Source of the DNA: Methanocatella intestini
Lineage (GTDB): Archaea; Methanobacteriota; Methanobacteria; Methanobacteriales; Methanobacteriaceae
DNA: 64,000 nt
NCBI RefSeq assembly: GCF_002252585.1
Contig: NZ_NQLD01000012.1
Reading direction: 5' to 3' (one strand)
The notes beneath the pieces are model-generated. The model ran no database searches. It was not told where the DNA came from and saw only the letters and a list, made by a program, of their open reading frames with translations. Position 1 is the first letter of the stretch, and every line of letters begins with the position of its first letter. This document shows, piece by piece, positions 34,164 to 44,007 of this stretch. The position numbers were made by a program, and so were the translations under genes.

Positions 34164-34862
34164 TCATGGACAACATACTTTGCATGGAGTATAACCTTGA
34201 TTTTCTGCCTCTTCTCTAGTTTGGAAAGTTATCTTATTTGCATCACTAATTTTTGAAGCTCTAGAGCAATACCATTCATGGTATATATCCGAATCTGCAC
34301 TAGCTACATAATACATATCATCATCAGAAGATGAAGTATTAGAATCATTAGTTGTTGTATTAGATTCTTTATTCAAATATGTGAAATCCTCATAATTCAT
34401 TTGGAAAGGTTTAGTTTCATTAAAAACAACATCACCATCTTTAATAAGCAATATATTCACCGATGTCATGTTAAAATAATCATCACAACTAATACCTGAT
34501 TGGCAATAAACTGCATTAGTTATATCACTATAACTTTCATTGTTTATAGTAATTGTTGTATTATTTGATTCATATTCTCCATAACCTGATGAAACAATTC
34601 CACTTTCATTATAAAAGTAAATTATAACTTCTCCTCCATCATACCATGAAGAAACATTCTTTAATTCAAAAAAATAAGAATATAAATAACTTTCACTTAT
34701 TGAATTATTATAAGATGGATATGAGAAATTGCCAACTGCATTATGTTGAACTTCTAAATAAATGTCATCATCATATTTGTTATGAAATCCTGATGATGCA
34801 ACTGCAATTATGCATAAAATGATAACTATACTCACAAGAATTAAATATTTATTGTTCTCCAT
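34164..34862 (-). CDS. Exported protein with C-terminal Ada-type zinc-binding domain
   Basis: 232 residues. One N-terminal TM or signal helix (YLILVSIVIILCIIAVASSG), an Asn/Ser/Tyr-rich extracellular region, and a C-terminal domain YHEWYCSRASKIS...FQTREEAENQGYTPCKVC that matches the Ada metal-binding fold (Cys ligands at CSR and CKVC). It is just outside the repeat array, on the opposite strand. Confidence 0.78.
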   Translation of the reverse strand: MENNKYLILVSIVIILCIIAVASSGFHNKYDDDIYLEVQHNAVGNFSYPSYNNSISESYLYSYFFELKNVSSWYDGGEVIIYFYNESGIVSSGYGEYESNNTTITINNESYSDITNAVYCQSGISCDDYFNMTSVNILLIKDGDVVFNETKPFQMNYEDFTYLNKESNTTTNDSNTSSSDDDMYYVASADSDIYHEWYCSRASKISDANKITFQTREEAENQGYTPCKVCCP

Positions 34863-34911
34863 ACATTATTGTTTATCATTCATCATAGAAGAAAATATTT
34901 AATTAAATTTG

Positions 34912-36102
34912 GACTCTGTTGAAATCCTATAATTTTTTACAGTTGAAGTTGCACATCGACTATGATTTTTTGAAGAATTTTTAGTTATTTTAATTATAAC
35001 TTGTTATTTATTTGTTAAATTTAGTATAATTTTAAATTAATCAGTGATATTTAAAAATAGTTTCTAATAAGTTTTATATAATTGAATAGAGAATATTTAT
35101 ATATATATATGAACAACAAAAATAAACATTTTCCAATCATAATTAGTCGTTTAAAGTATAAAACTCTTTTGGATTTTGGGTTCAAAAAGCAGTCCACGAA
35201 AATTTTTCAAAAAAAATTAAAAATAAGAGTAAAAACTGTTATAAGACCAATGAATTAATTAAATTAATTGAATACACCTACAGTTATGCTAAATTATCTT
35301 TAAATAAGTATTCCAGTCGTTATTCTAAGCAATTATATTCTCAACCTGCACTTTTGACTATTTTAGTGTTAAAAATTTATTTAAAATTAACTTATCGCCA
35401 AATAAGTGAATATTTGGAGTTTTCAGATAGATTAAGGAGTTATTTAAGTATTAAAAATGCTCCGGACCCATCAACATTACAAAAATTCTTTAAAAGAATG
35501 CCTACAAACATGTTTGAAAAAATAACAACATTAATACTTAATAATTTGGAAATTAAAGTTAAATATGTGGCTCTTGATGGTACGGGATTCACTAGCGACA
35601 ATGCAGACAAATATTACGCAAAAATACGCAATAACGAACGAAAACACTTACACCAAATCACACATTGCAATCAATGTTGATTCAAGATTAATATTGTACT
35701 CACAAGCAGCAAGAGGACCTAAACACGATACAACCTTTGCAATAGCATCCATTAGAAGTTTAAAAAAACATAAACCAAAATATGTAATAGCAGACAAAGC
35801 ATATGACACAGAAAAAATAAAATAATGCATAAACAAAGAAATAAAAGCATCCGACCAAATACCACTCAAATCCAACTTCAGACACGGATGGTACAGACGA
35901 TTAAGCCAAAAAACATTCAACAAAGAAATATACTCACTAAGAAAACAATGTAGAAAGCGTATTTAATGTTATAAAATGAAAATTAAACGGAAACAACAAA
36001 AGTAAAAGTACAAGACTACAAAACAAAGAAACAAGACTCAAAACAACAATTTACAATATTCTTCAATCAATCAAAATAGAAAAATAGGATTTCAACAGAG
36101 TC
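34912..36102 (+). mobile_element. Dead IS element with 19-bp terminal inverted repeats
   Basis: Perfect TIRs GACTCTGTTGAAATCCTAT (34912-34930) and its complement (36084-36102) enclose 1191 bp. The 7-bp string TAAATTT flanks both ends (34904-34910 and 36103-36109), a probable target duplication, with one extra G on the left. The transposase inside is broken. The insertion splits a MarR-type gene. Confidence 0.85.
35109..36040 (+). pseudogene. DDE transposase, frameshifted
   Basis: ATG 35109 opens the reading (NNKNKHFPIIISRLKYKT) but stops after about 49 codons. A second frame (35260-35680) has YRQISEYLEFSDRLRSYL and the DDE-type VALDGTGFTSDNADKYYAK. The remainder is spread over further frames (KPKYVIADKAYDTEKIK near 35775-35822, then stops). 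IS5/IS1182-like by motif. Inactive. Confidence 0.75.
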
Positions 36103-36345
36103 TAAATTTTTATTATTTAAACTTTTAAACATTTTTGTAACATATGCTTCAGAAACAAGCATTTGATTTGCAATTGCTTTTTGGCTAATACCTTTATTAT
36201 AATAAATTTTTGATAAAAACATTACCTCATTAGGACTTATATTTAAGTTTCCTATTCTATTGGCAAAAAATTTATCAAAGTATTTGGTTATATTATACCA
36301 AGAATTGAAATAACTTGATTCATCATTAAAAACAGAGTCTTTCAT
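36103..36345 (-). pseudogene. MarR-family regulator cut by the IS
   Basis: About 80 residues with the winged-HTH core NISPNEVMFLSKIYYNKGIS and QKAIANQMLVSEAYVTKMF, ending SLNNKNL at the IS border. Beyond the IS, the frame resumes as IKYFLL and a stop, so the wing is largely lost. Removing the IS and one TAAATTT restores NNKNLIKYF. Confidence 0.72.
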
Positions 36346-36488
36346 AATATCTCCATCAGTGTTTATATTATATATAAAATTAATAGGATTTATATTTTCT
36401 TTATAAAAGTAGATTGAGTTATAATTTCTTAAAACTATTTTTTTTAATATGTCTAAACTTTATATTAAATCATATGTAACTATAATAT

Positions 36489-36710
36489 ATGAAAGTAGAT
36501 TTTAGTCTGGCTATACTGTTCGGTCCTGATTTTTCCAAAGCTTACTGGATTGTTGGAGATGACGGAAGAAAATATACCATAAGCGAAGGAATGCATAATA
36601 AATTAAATGCAGAATATAATAATTCAGTTGCAGGCCATAAACTAAACATATTTTTCAATGTTAAAAAACAGCCAGAAGAGGTCATATCAATTATATGGCA
36701 GATAACATAA
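36489..36710 (+). CDS. Unknown 73-aa protein
   Basis: ATG 36489, weak start signals. A compact soluble protein (LFGPDFSKAYWIVGDDGRKY). No family recognised. Confidence 0.5.
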   Translation: MKVDFSLAILFGPDFSKAYWIVGDDGRKYTISEGMHNKLNAEYNNSVAGHKLNIFFNVKKQPEEVISIIWQIT

Positions 36711-36732
36711 CAACTGATAGGGAAATAATAAT

Positions 36733-37320
36733 CTAAAGAGTTAAAGATTCAATAGCTAAGTTATGGCTGGATTGAACATTATTGAGTTTGAACTTAGGTA
36801 ATTTTTTAATCATATGGACTGTCTGAAGGTCATTGTTTGTATCTACAGTTGTTTCAAATCCCATTTTTTTCCAAAAGTTTAATCCCCCATTTAAATTTTT
36901 ATGGGTGTGGAGATAAATTTCTTTATAGCTGTTTAAATAGCTAAATGACTCTACTACTTTGAACAGTTTTGTTGCAAGACCCAGTCTTCTGTATTTTTCA
37001 TCAACATATAATCTCCAGATGCTTGCAGTATCTTCTTTATTATATACTCCTTCAAATTCTCTGAATTTTTTGTCATAGCCTCTTACAGCTATTGTAGCTA
37101 TTATTTCATCATTTTCAGAATTTTTTGCCAGGAACAAATTATTTTTTCTCGGATTTATGTAATATTCATTTAGTTTCATTATGTCTTTATGATATTCCGG
37201 CACATATCCGTATCCGTATTCTTTTTTGATCTGCTTAAATAAAAACTCCCGAGTCCTGGTTTTTTCACAAATATTGTCAGACAGTTGAATAATTTTAAAG
37301 TTCACTTTTTGCCCCTCCAT
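36733..37320 (-). CDS. GNAT-family N-acetyltransferase
   Basis: 195 residues as drawn. GTG at 37305 is a likely better start, because the GGAGGGG before it would be its ribosome-binding site. The acetyl-CoA motif is WRLYVDEKYRRLGLATKLF (the R-x-x-G-x-A loop), followed by IYLHTHKNLNGGLNFWKKMG. It is divergent from the nicotianamine synthase gene across a shared regulatory region. Confidence 0.82.
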   Translation of the reverse strand: MEGQKVNFKIIQLSDNICEKTRTREFLFKQIKKEYGYGYVPEYHKDIMKLNEYYINPRKNNLFLAKNSENDEIIATIAVRGYDKKFREFEGVYNKEDTASIWRLYVDEKYRRLGLATKLFKVVESFSYLNSYKEIYLHTHKNLNGGLNFWKKMGFETTVDTNNDLQTVHMIKKLPKFKLNNVQSSHNLAIESLTL

Positions 37321-37324
37321 TAAA

Positions 37325-37430
37325 TGTATTACTTTTTTGAAAATTTTAATCTATTTTTAATACTTTATTTTTTAAAAAAATGAAAGTATTACTTTATTTC
37401 TTAAATTGAAGCTTTAGTAATACTTTATTA
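37325..37430. promoter_or_regulatory. Dyad operator candidate between GNAT and nicotianamine synthase genes
   Basis: TAATACTTT (37358-37366), 16 bp, AAAGTATTA (37383-37391) form a perfect 9-bp dyad. Further copies of GTATTACTTT or GTAATACTTTATT lie at about 37325 and 37415. It is a plausible metal-responsive operator serving both genes. Confidence 0.55.
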
Positions 37431-37513
37431 TCATATACTAAACTTTAATATATAATAAACTAGAAAATACTATATATAATTTGTTATTTAATTTGAAAAA
37501 ATATCGTGATATT

Positions 37514-38332
37514 ATGAGTTGTTATAAATATTGGGGTAAAATTGAAGAAATAGCTGATAAACTTTCCAATTTCGGTAATCTTGATGATGATATGGACGCT
37601 TTGGATGATGTTGCTATTGATGAGGTTATTGAGATTTTAGATGAAGTTGAAGTTATTGCACATGATAAAACAATCGATTTTGACTCTGCTAAACATATTC
37701 TTGATGATGAAAAGATGAACCGTGCATTAAAATTAATCCGTAAGTTTTATGTTTATGTCGGTGCCAGACTGGAAATGGAAAATGCATTAAAAATACTTAA
37801 CTCAGATAATCCAAGAGAAGTACTTGACTCTTTTCACTTTTATGAGCGTTATATAGGATTAATTAATAATGAAAGTAAATTAGCTAAATTCAATGATGAA
37901 AAAACCTTTTTATTTCTGGGAAGCGGACCGCTGCCTTTAACTTTAATTATGTTCAATGAAGTATTCGGATGTAAATGTATTGGAATTGAACAGCAGGAAG
38001 ATGTAGCCCAGTTATCCAGAAAAGTTTTGAAAAAATTAAACCTTGATAACGATATTAAAATTGTTATAGGTAATGAAAATACAATAGCTGATTTGGATTA
38101 TGATATTTTGATGGTAGCTGCTTTTGCAGAACCTAAAGAAAGGGTATTTTCCAATATTTGGGATGTGGTAAGTGAAAAAACACCTGTTCTTTATAGAACC
38201 TACACCGGTATGAGAGCTATTTTATACTCTCCTGTTACTGAAAAAGACACCAGGGGATTCCATAAGGAAGTAATGCTCCTGCCTACAGGCAATACAAACA
38301 ATACTTCAGTATTAATTAGAAAAATTACCTAA
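37514..38332 (+). CDS. Archaeal nicotianamine synthase-like enzyme
   Basis: 272 residues from ATG 37514 (MSCYKYWGKIEEIADKLSNF) after CGTGAT; the TTG upstream at 37481 is less likely. The length fits the M. thermautotrophicus homologue. SAM-binding FLFLGSGPLPLTLIMF, CKCIGIEQQEDVAQLSRKVL and the DILMVAAFAEPKERVFSNI block are family hallmarks. These enzymes condense aminopropyl groups from SAM to make a metal chelator, probably for Ni, Co or Fe handling. Confidence 0.85.
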   Translation: MSCYKYWGKIEEIADKLSNFGNLDDDMDALDDVAIDEVIEILDEVEVIAHDKTIDFDSAKHILDDEKMNRALKLIRKFYVYVGARLEMENALKILNSDNPREVLDSFHFYERYIGLINNESKLAKFNDEKTFLFLGSGPLPLTLIMFNEVFGCKCIGIEQQEDVAQLSRKVLKKLNLDNDIKIVIGNENTIADLDYDILMVAAFAEPKERVFSNIWDVVSEKTPVLYRTYTGMRAILYSPVTEKDTRGFHKEVMLLPTGNTNNTSVLIRKIT

Positions 38333-38526
38333 GATATTTTTTCTACCTTTCTTATATTTTTAATTTTTGTTAAATCAGACAAAATGCTGTTTTGACAGTT
38401 TCTGTTTTTTAAAAAAGCCCTGCTCTGCAATATCATTAAATGAAAATCATGTTTTCATCTGTTTTCAAAACATAATTATTATATATTGTTAACAAGATAA
38501 ATAAAAACAAATGGAGGGATGTTTTT

Positions 38527-38892
38527 ATGGTTAATTGTCCTAATTGTGGTGTATTAGTTGAAAAGGATTCTAAATTCTGTCAGGAATGTGGAACAAAAAT
38601 AGATAATTATGATTCAAATACTCAAACTGATGCCTGCAGTGATTATGAAAAAAATAAAAGATATGCATTAATAGGAATCGGTTATTTGACAGTTTTAATA
38701 CTTTTAGTTTCCCTATTTTCCGCATGGTTAAATGTTAGGTTAATAAACTCTGACAGGACATTGCTATATCCGTTATTGTCAATTATGCTGTCTGTTTATG
38801 TGTCTCTGAAATTAATCAATGATGAAAAAACTTTTAAACATGGTGTAATTATACCTGTAATTTCATTTATATTATTTATTTTTGGAATTTAA
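38527..38892 (+). CDS. Zinc-ribbon membrane protein, 121 aa
   Basis: N-terminal zinc ribbon (CPNCGVL...CQECGTK) then two or three TM helices (GYLTVLILLVSLFSAWL, LYPLLSIMLSVYVSL). ATG 38527, GGAGGG upstream. Unknown function. Confidence 0.7.
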   Translation: MVNCPNCGVLVEKDSKFCQECGTKIDNYDSNTQTDACSDYEKNKRYALIGIGYLTVLILLVSLFSAWLNVRLINSDRTLLYPLLSIMLSVYVSLKLINDEKTFKHGVIIPVISFILFIFGI

Positions 38893-38931
38893 GAGAATTT
38901 GGAGCATATATAACATAATAGGTGCAATTTG

Positions 38932-39474
38932 ATGAAAATTACGGTATATCTTGGATCACATGAAGGCAGTGACCCCTTTCTGAAAGAGGCTGTAAGGGAA
39001 CTTGGTGTGTGGATTGCTGAAAATAATCATATACTTGTTTATGGCGGTTCAAAAATAGGATTGATGGGGGAACTTGCAGACAGTGTCCTGAATGCTGAAG
39101 GTATGGCAATTGGTGTTGAACCTGAGTTTTTTATAGATGATAATCTGCAGCATGAAAATTTAAGTGAACTTATAATAACCAGTGATTTGCAGGATCGGAA
39201 AAGGAAAATGATTGAGCTTGGAGATGCTTTCATTGCTTTTCCGGGAGGTACCGGTACTTTAGATGAAATAACTGAAATAATGACTAAAGTTGCACTAAAA
39301 CAGATAAATGCTCCATGTATTGTATATAATCTTAATGGCTATTATGATAGCCTGAAAGTTCTTTTGGACCATATGATTGAAATGGGATTGTCCACATCAG
39401 ATAAACAGGAAAAAATCTATTTTGCCAATAATCTTTCGGAAATAGATGAGATTTTAACTGATGCTAATGAATAA
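38932..39474 (+). CDS. LOG-family phosphoribohydrolase-like protein
   Basis: 180 residues. The nucleotide-binding motif is FPGGTGTLDEITE (PGGxGTxxE) and the N-terminal part is YLGSHEGSDPFL and LVYGGSKIGLMGELAD. LOG proteins cleave ribose-phosphate from purine cytokinin-like nucleotides. ATG 38932 is preferred over the TTG at 38929. Confidence 0.85.
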   Translation: MKITVYLGSHEGSDPFLKEAVRELGVWIAENNHILVYGGSKIGLMGELADSVLNAEGMAIGVEPEFFIDDNLQHENLSELIITSDLQDRKRKMIELGDAFIAFPGGTGTLDEITEIMTKVALKQINAPCIVYNLNGYYDSLKVLLDHMIEMGLSTSDKQEKIYFANNLSEIDEILTDANE

Positions 39475-39567
39475 TATGTGTTTAAATAGTATAAACAATA
39501 TAATAATAATAATATTGTAAGTATGATATTTTTTATTATATTTTAAATATGTAATTTTGGTGACAAG

Positions 39568-39999
39568 ATGGACAATGAAAGAACTATTATAGCTATACTT
39601 ATACTGATTGTGTGCTGCCTTATCGGTGGTTTGATTTATACTGTTTCACTAAGCAGTGAACCGGTAAATAATACAACATTAAATAATACTGCTAATATTA
39701 CTAATAACACTACTAATGATACTGCGGATGTTTGCCAAGTATCTGATGAACATAAGTCATATTCTTCTGCATCTTCACAATCTGAGGATCCTCATTCTGA
39801 TTGGGTTTGTGAAGGTGATACATGGTACAGTAAACAGGATAGTGATGGGGAAGGTTATGTTTTATATGATAAAGCTTCTGGAAGACCTATAGGTAGTGGA
39901 GACATGCCTGACAGACATGGATACCATAGCCAGGATTATATTAATACTTATGGTTCAACAGTAAAATACAGAAGTAATGGAGAATATTATGATGATTAA
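39568..39999 (+). CDS. Membrane-anchored Asn/Thr-rich protein
   Basis: 143 residues: one N-terminal TM helix (TIIAILILIVCCLIGGLIYT), an Asn/Thr-rich stalk, and a small exported domain (SDWVCEGDTWYSKQDSDGEG, YHSQDYINTYGSTV). Its promoter region carries the same 18-bp TATA string as the cassette-array leader. Confidence 0.65.
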   Translation: MDNERTIIAILILIVCCLIGGLIYTVSLSSEPVNNTTLNNTANITNNTTNDTADVCQVSDEHKSYSSASSQSEDPHSDWVCEGDTWYSKQDSDGEGYVLYDKASGRPIGSGDMPDRHGYHSQDYINTYGSTVKYRSNGEYYDD

Positions 40000-40751
40000 G
40001 GGATTTCATAATTCCTTTTTTTCTTTTTTTGTGGGAAATTATTTTATAGTGCAATTTATAAAATAAAAATTAATAAATTTAATAAAATTTAATAAATTTA
40101 ATAAAAAGTACTCAAATTATTGGTTGAAAGTATTGGTTTAATGAAAGTATTGATTAAAATAGTATTTTTGTATTAACTACATATATATGGGGCTAATAAT
40201 TTAGACCAATTTTTACTTAAAATTTCAGTTAAAAATTAATAAAATATGATTTGAGTATTAGGGGTATAATATATTATTTATATATTTTACAGATAGTAGT
40301 TATTTAATATGAATAGCTATAATATATATTAATAGTAGTATTAGTGTTTTACTTATTATAGTAATTATACTTATAATAGCTATTTAACTAATTTATCTTA
40401 TTTACATTTTATCTGTAAATACAGAAGTATTCGGCATACTAATGCCGACTCATATAATATTTAAGATTTAATAAATTTTATAAAAAATGGCCTAAAATAA
40501 ACCTATTTTATATTTAAATATTTAATTAATGATATTTAAATAGAATGAATATTATTATACTAATTTTAAAGATAAAAACAAATATTATATTGTTATTTAG
40601 CTTAAATCAGAATATGAACAGATATTCAACTAAAAATTTATAATTTTCATGAAATTTATAAAAGAAAAACTTGCTAAATGGGTTAACATGATATAGGTCA
40701 GGCTGTTAATATATGGCAGTTTCATAAAAAAAGATTTAAAAGAAAGCTAAA
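40000..40751. other. 752-bp AT-rich intergenic region
   Basis: No gene seen. Extremely AT-rich. It holds a GC-containing hairpin CGGCAT-ACTA-ATGCCG (40432-40447) and, 11 bp before it, an 8-bp dyad TATTTACA / TGTAAATA with a 7-bp spacer (40399-40421). Lying downstream of a tyrosine recombinase gene, these could be a recombination site. Confidence 0.45.
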
Positions 40752-41831
40752 TTACATAGCTTTCATATTATTAAGTTTTAATTTTTGTTTAATATGCTCA
40801 CGATCAACGTGAATATATTTGTCAGTTGTTTGGCTGTTACTATGTCCTGCTATACTTTGAACCTCAGCTACTGTAAGGATTTCAGCATAATGGCTTAGTG
40901 CAGTGTGTCTGAGAATATGAACACTAACATTTTTCCCGTAATTTACCGGACAATCTATATTTTCATTAGCTATTCTCTCATCACTTAACTTAGCATACTT
41001 TTTTATCACATCTTGAACTGCACGTTTTCCTATACGTTTTCCCTTTTGATTTAAAAAAAGTTCTTCACGGGTTTTCTCAGCTTCAGCTTTTTTTCGCTGA
41101 ATAACGGGTCTGTAGACATCATAAGTATTTTTTCTAAGTTTTGTTATACGGTCATAAATCATATCATTAATACTGGCTAATGTATCATAGGTTATAAATG
41201 TAGTGCGGTCCTTAGACTGTCCTTTTGTTGTTTTTGCACGTAGATGTAGTTCTATATAGCTATTTACGTCATCAGGCAATATATAAAAACCATTTTCATC
41301 TAATGGGACTTGAACATCACTTTTATTAAGCCCAACCAACTCTTTTAACCTAATTCCAGAGTCAAGAAATGTAGAACAGATTGCATAATCCCTTGCATTT
41401 CCGCTTAATTTTATTGTTTCAAGTAGGAAATCACTTTGCTGGCTATTTAAGCTTATTTTTTCAATTCTTTTTTTAGCAGTTTCAGGATCTTCAACTTTAA
41501 CTTCAATAATATCCTTCATTTTAATGGGATCATGCTGTATTTCTTCTTGAACTTCCTCAGAGTTGATGAATTCTAAAATATTCATCATATATGTTTTTAC
41601 TGTTGTCCTTTTATTGCCTCTACCTTTAAGACAGTATCTACGGTAGTGTCTTAGTTGTTTTTTAACATTTGTGCTGTCCAGTTCTTCAATTCCTTCATTT
41701 TCAAGGTAACTGATAAACTGATTAATATTAAATGTTTGTTTTTTAATTGTTTCTGAAGTTAGGTTCTTTATCTCTTGTTTTTCTTCAAGATATTCATCTA
41801 AATATCCTGAAAGTTCTTTTGTAGCAATCAT
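40752..41831 (-). CDS. Tyrosine recombinase (XerC/D-type integrase)
   Basis: 359 residues. The N-terminal SAM-like core-binding domain is followed by the catalytic domain. The conserved residues are visible: Arg in DSGIRLKELVGLN, HILRHTALSHYAEI (HxxR), AGHSNSQTTDKYIHVD (His, then nucleophile Tyr). Longer than archaeal XerA. It may be a housekeeping recombinase or an element integrase; no other element genes are adjacent. Confidence 0.85.
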   Translation of the reverse strand: MIATKELSGYLDEYLEEKQEIKNLTSETIKKQTFNINQFISYLENEGIEELDSTNVKKQLRHYRRYCLKGRGNKRTTVKTYMMNILEFINSEEVQEEIQHDPIKMKDIIEVKVEDPETAKKRIEKISLNSQQSDFLLETIKLSGNARDYAICSTFLDSGIRLKELVGLNKSDVQVPLDENGFYILPDDVNSYIELHLRAKTTKGQSKDRTTFITYDTLASINDMIYDRITKLRKNTYDVYRPVIQRKKAEAEKTREELFLNQKGKRIGKRAVQDVIKKYAKLSDERIANENIDCPVNYGKNVSVHILRHTALSHYAEILTVAEVQSIAGHSNSQTTDKYIHVDREHIKQKLKLNNMKAM

Positions 41832-42205
41832 AATCTTTTTTCACCTAGTTTATGATTTTTTAATCCCAATTTTTGCTACATTTTATTCTTTGTTTTTTTA
41901 GTATATAAAATATTCGTATCTTTCTTTTACTTACGTATATTATTACATAAAATATACGTTCTCTTTATATATAAAATCGGGTTGAAAATCTCTTTTCTGA
42001 GAAGGTGTCAAAAAACTACCAAGACATGTAGGTTAGCTGCTACAAAAAGACCATTTTCTTCAATTTCTGAATTTGTAATAAAAAATTTTTTTAAAGTAAT
42101 AATTTTTCAGTTGACACAATTAAATAACAATGATTAAATTATATTAATGATAAAACATTATTACAAGTTAAATTCAATATTGGATTTAACCTGCATGGTG
42201 TTTTG
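41832..42205. other. Intergenic region with 9-9-9 dyad
   Basis: No gene seen. ACGTATATT (41933-41941), 9 bp, AATATACGT (41951-41959) form a perfect dyad about 100 bp upstream of the recombinase gene: an operator or recombinase core-site candidate. Confidence 0.5.
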
Positions 42206-43789
42206 ATGAAAGAAAATGACATTTACACAATCAGTAGAATTAATAATTTAATTGATAAAAAAATTAGCTATTGTGATGATTTTAGGAAAATTAAAATCAG
42301 AGGTGAAATAACTAATTTTAATGGATCATATAATTCAGGACACTATTATTTCTCTCTAAAAGACAAAAAATCTTCAATTTCCTGTGTAATGTTTAAATTA
42401 TCTACAAAATCTTTAGACTTCAAACCTAAAGATGGTATGGATGTTGTAGCCACTGGTGAAGTTTCATTTTATAAAGCACGTGGAAACCTGCAGTTTAGAG
42501 TAAGAAAAATGCAGGAAGCCGGATTAGGGGATTTATACATTGCTTTTGAAAAGCTTAAAAAGAAATTAGCTGAAGAAGGATTATTTAAAGATAAAAAAGC
42601 AATTCCGCAATATCCTAAAAAAATAGGAGTAATAACTTCTGCAAGCGGAAAAGCCATTAAAGATATTGTAAACAATATTGAAAAAAGATGGCCTGCAGAA
42701 ATTGTTATCTGGGACACTACAGTACAGGGAGCTAATTCTGCCAGAAGCATCACTAAAAATATCTCATTAGCTAATAAAACAGATGTTGATATGATAATTG
42801 TAGGTCGTGGAGGAGGAAGTACTCAGGATTTATGGGATTTTAACAAAGAAGAAGTTGTACGCTCAATAGCTAATTCTGAAAAACCGGTTATAACAGCTAT
42901 TGGTCACTCAACAGATAAAACACTTTCAGATTTGGCATCTGATAAAGTTGCAGCAACACCAACAAAATCAGCTGAATTAGCAGTTCCGAATAAAGTTGAA
43001 ATTAATGAAAAGCTGAAAAATATTGAAACAAGATTAAATGACCTGATAAATTCAAAATTAGATAATCTAACACATAGAATCAGCATTTCCAAAAACAATA
43101 AAACATTTAAAGATCCTCTATCTAAGTATAAAAATCATCATACAAATTTGCTTTTATTAAAAACAACTGCTGATAAATCTTTAAATCAGCTGATTCAGTC
43201 TAATGAACTGCAGCTTGACGGATTTAATAATTCATATGTTCTTAATAATCCTGAATATATCTTGGATAAAAAAGTCGGTAAAATTAATTTATTTAAAAAT
43301 GAATTATACAATAACATTACCAGTTATATATTGGCATGTGAAAATAAAGTTAATTTATGCTCTGAAAACCTGAAATCTTTAAAGTTATCTGAATCTTTTG
43401 AATTAAAAAACAATTCTTTAGATTTAATTGAAAATAATTTAAATAATTCAATTAATGCCACATTGAATTCCTATACTCATGATTTGGAAATAATTAAAAA
43501 TAATCATGTTTTCACTAATCCCTGTCAGATATTAGACGATAAATCTGACAGGATAACTGAAATAAATAAAAGTTTAGATGCAGAAATTACCAAGACATTA
43601 AACAGCAACGAGAATAAATTAAAGATTCTTGAAGAAAAATTAAAGATTTTAAATCCTGAAGAATTATTGGAAAAAGGATATGTTGTAAAAGATCCAGAGG
43701 AAATAAGAAAATCAAAGGCTAAAAATGTAATTATAATCATATTTTTAGCTGTTGTTATAGTACTGTTAATATTACTTAGTTTAAAATAA
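42206..43789 (+). CDS. xseA: Exodeoxyribonuclease VII large subunit with C-terminal TM helix
   Basis: 527 residues. N-terminal OB fold (IKIRGEITNFNGSYNSGHYY, FSLKDKKSSISCVMF), then the catalytic domain (IGVITSASGKAIKDI, VGRGGGSTQDLWDFN, ITAIGHSTDKTLSDLASDKV), then a long helical region. The last 20 residues (KNVIIIIFLAVVIVLLILL) are a hydrophobic helix, which is not usual for XseA and would anchor it in the membrane. ATG 42206 is preferred to TTG 42203. xseB follows after 17 bp. Confidence 0.9.
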   Translation: MKENDIYTISRINNLIDKKISYCDDFRKIKIRGEITNFNGSYNSGHYYFSLKDKKSSISCVMFKLSTKSLDFKPKDGMDVVATGEVSFYKARGNLQFRVRKMQEAGLGDLYIAFEKLKKKLAEEGLFKDKKAIPQYPKKIGVITSASGKAIKDIVNNIEKRWPAEIVIWDTTVQGANSARSITKNISLANKTDVDMIIVGRGGGSTQDLWDFNKEEVVRSIANSEKPVITAIGHSTDKTLSDLASDKVAATPTKSAELAVPNKVEINEKLKNIETRLNDLINSKLDNLTHRISISKNNKTFKDPLSKYKNHHTNLLLLKTTADKSLNQLIQSNELQLDGFNNSYVLNNPEYILDKKVGKINLFKNELYNNITSYILACENKVNLCSENLKSLKLSESFELKNNSLDLIENNLNNSINATLNSYTHDLEIIKNNHVFTNPCQILDDKSDRITEINKSLDAEITKTLNSNENKLKILEEKLKILNPEELLEKGYVVKDPEEIRKSKAKNVIIIIFLAVVIVLLILLSLK

Positions 43790-43806
43790 AATAAAAAGGT
43801 GATAAT

Positions 43807-44007
43807 ATGACTAAAAGTTTTGAAGAAAAGTTAGAAGAATTGGAAAAATTAGTTAAACAATTAGAATCAGACAATGTTCCGTTAAAAGAAGCTGTTGAGT
43901 TGTATACTCAGGCAAATATATTACTTAAAGAGTGTAATACTGAATTAAGTGATACAAAAGCAACAATTCAAAAAATAAGTGAAGATGGAGTTTTAGAAGA
44001 GTTTTAA
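43807..44007 (+). CDS. xseB: Exodeoxyribonuclease VII small subunit
   Basis: 66 residues: SFEEKLEELEKLVKQLESDN, VPLKEAVELYTQANILLKEC, typical of XseB. It is in an operon with xseA, with AAGGTGAT upstream of the ATG. Confidence 0.9.
   Translation: MTKSFEEKLEELEKLVKQLESDNVPLKEAVELYTQANILLKECNTELSDTKATIQKISEDGVLEEF

Noticed and set aside
36067..36110. C-terminal tail of the MarR ORF (DSVEILFFYFD)
   Set aside because: This tail is encoded by the IS end, not by the regulator gene.
40000..40751. Replication origin in the AT-rich gap
   Set aside because: No cdc6/orc1 gene and no clear origin-box repeats nearby; AT-richness alone is not enough.
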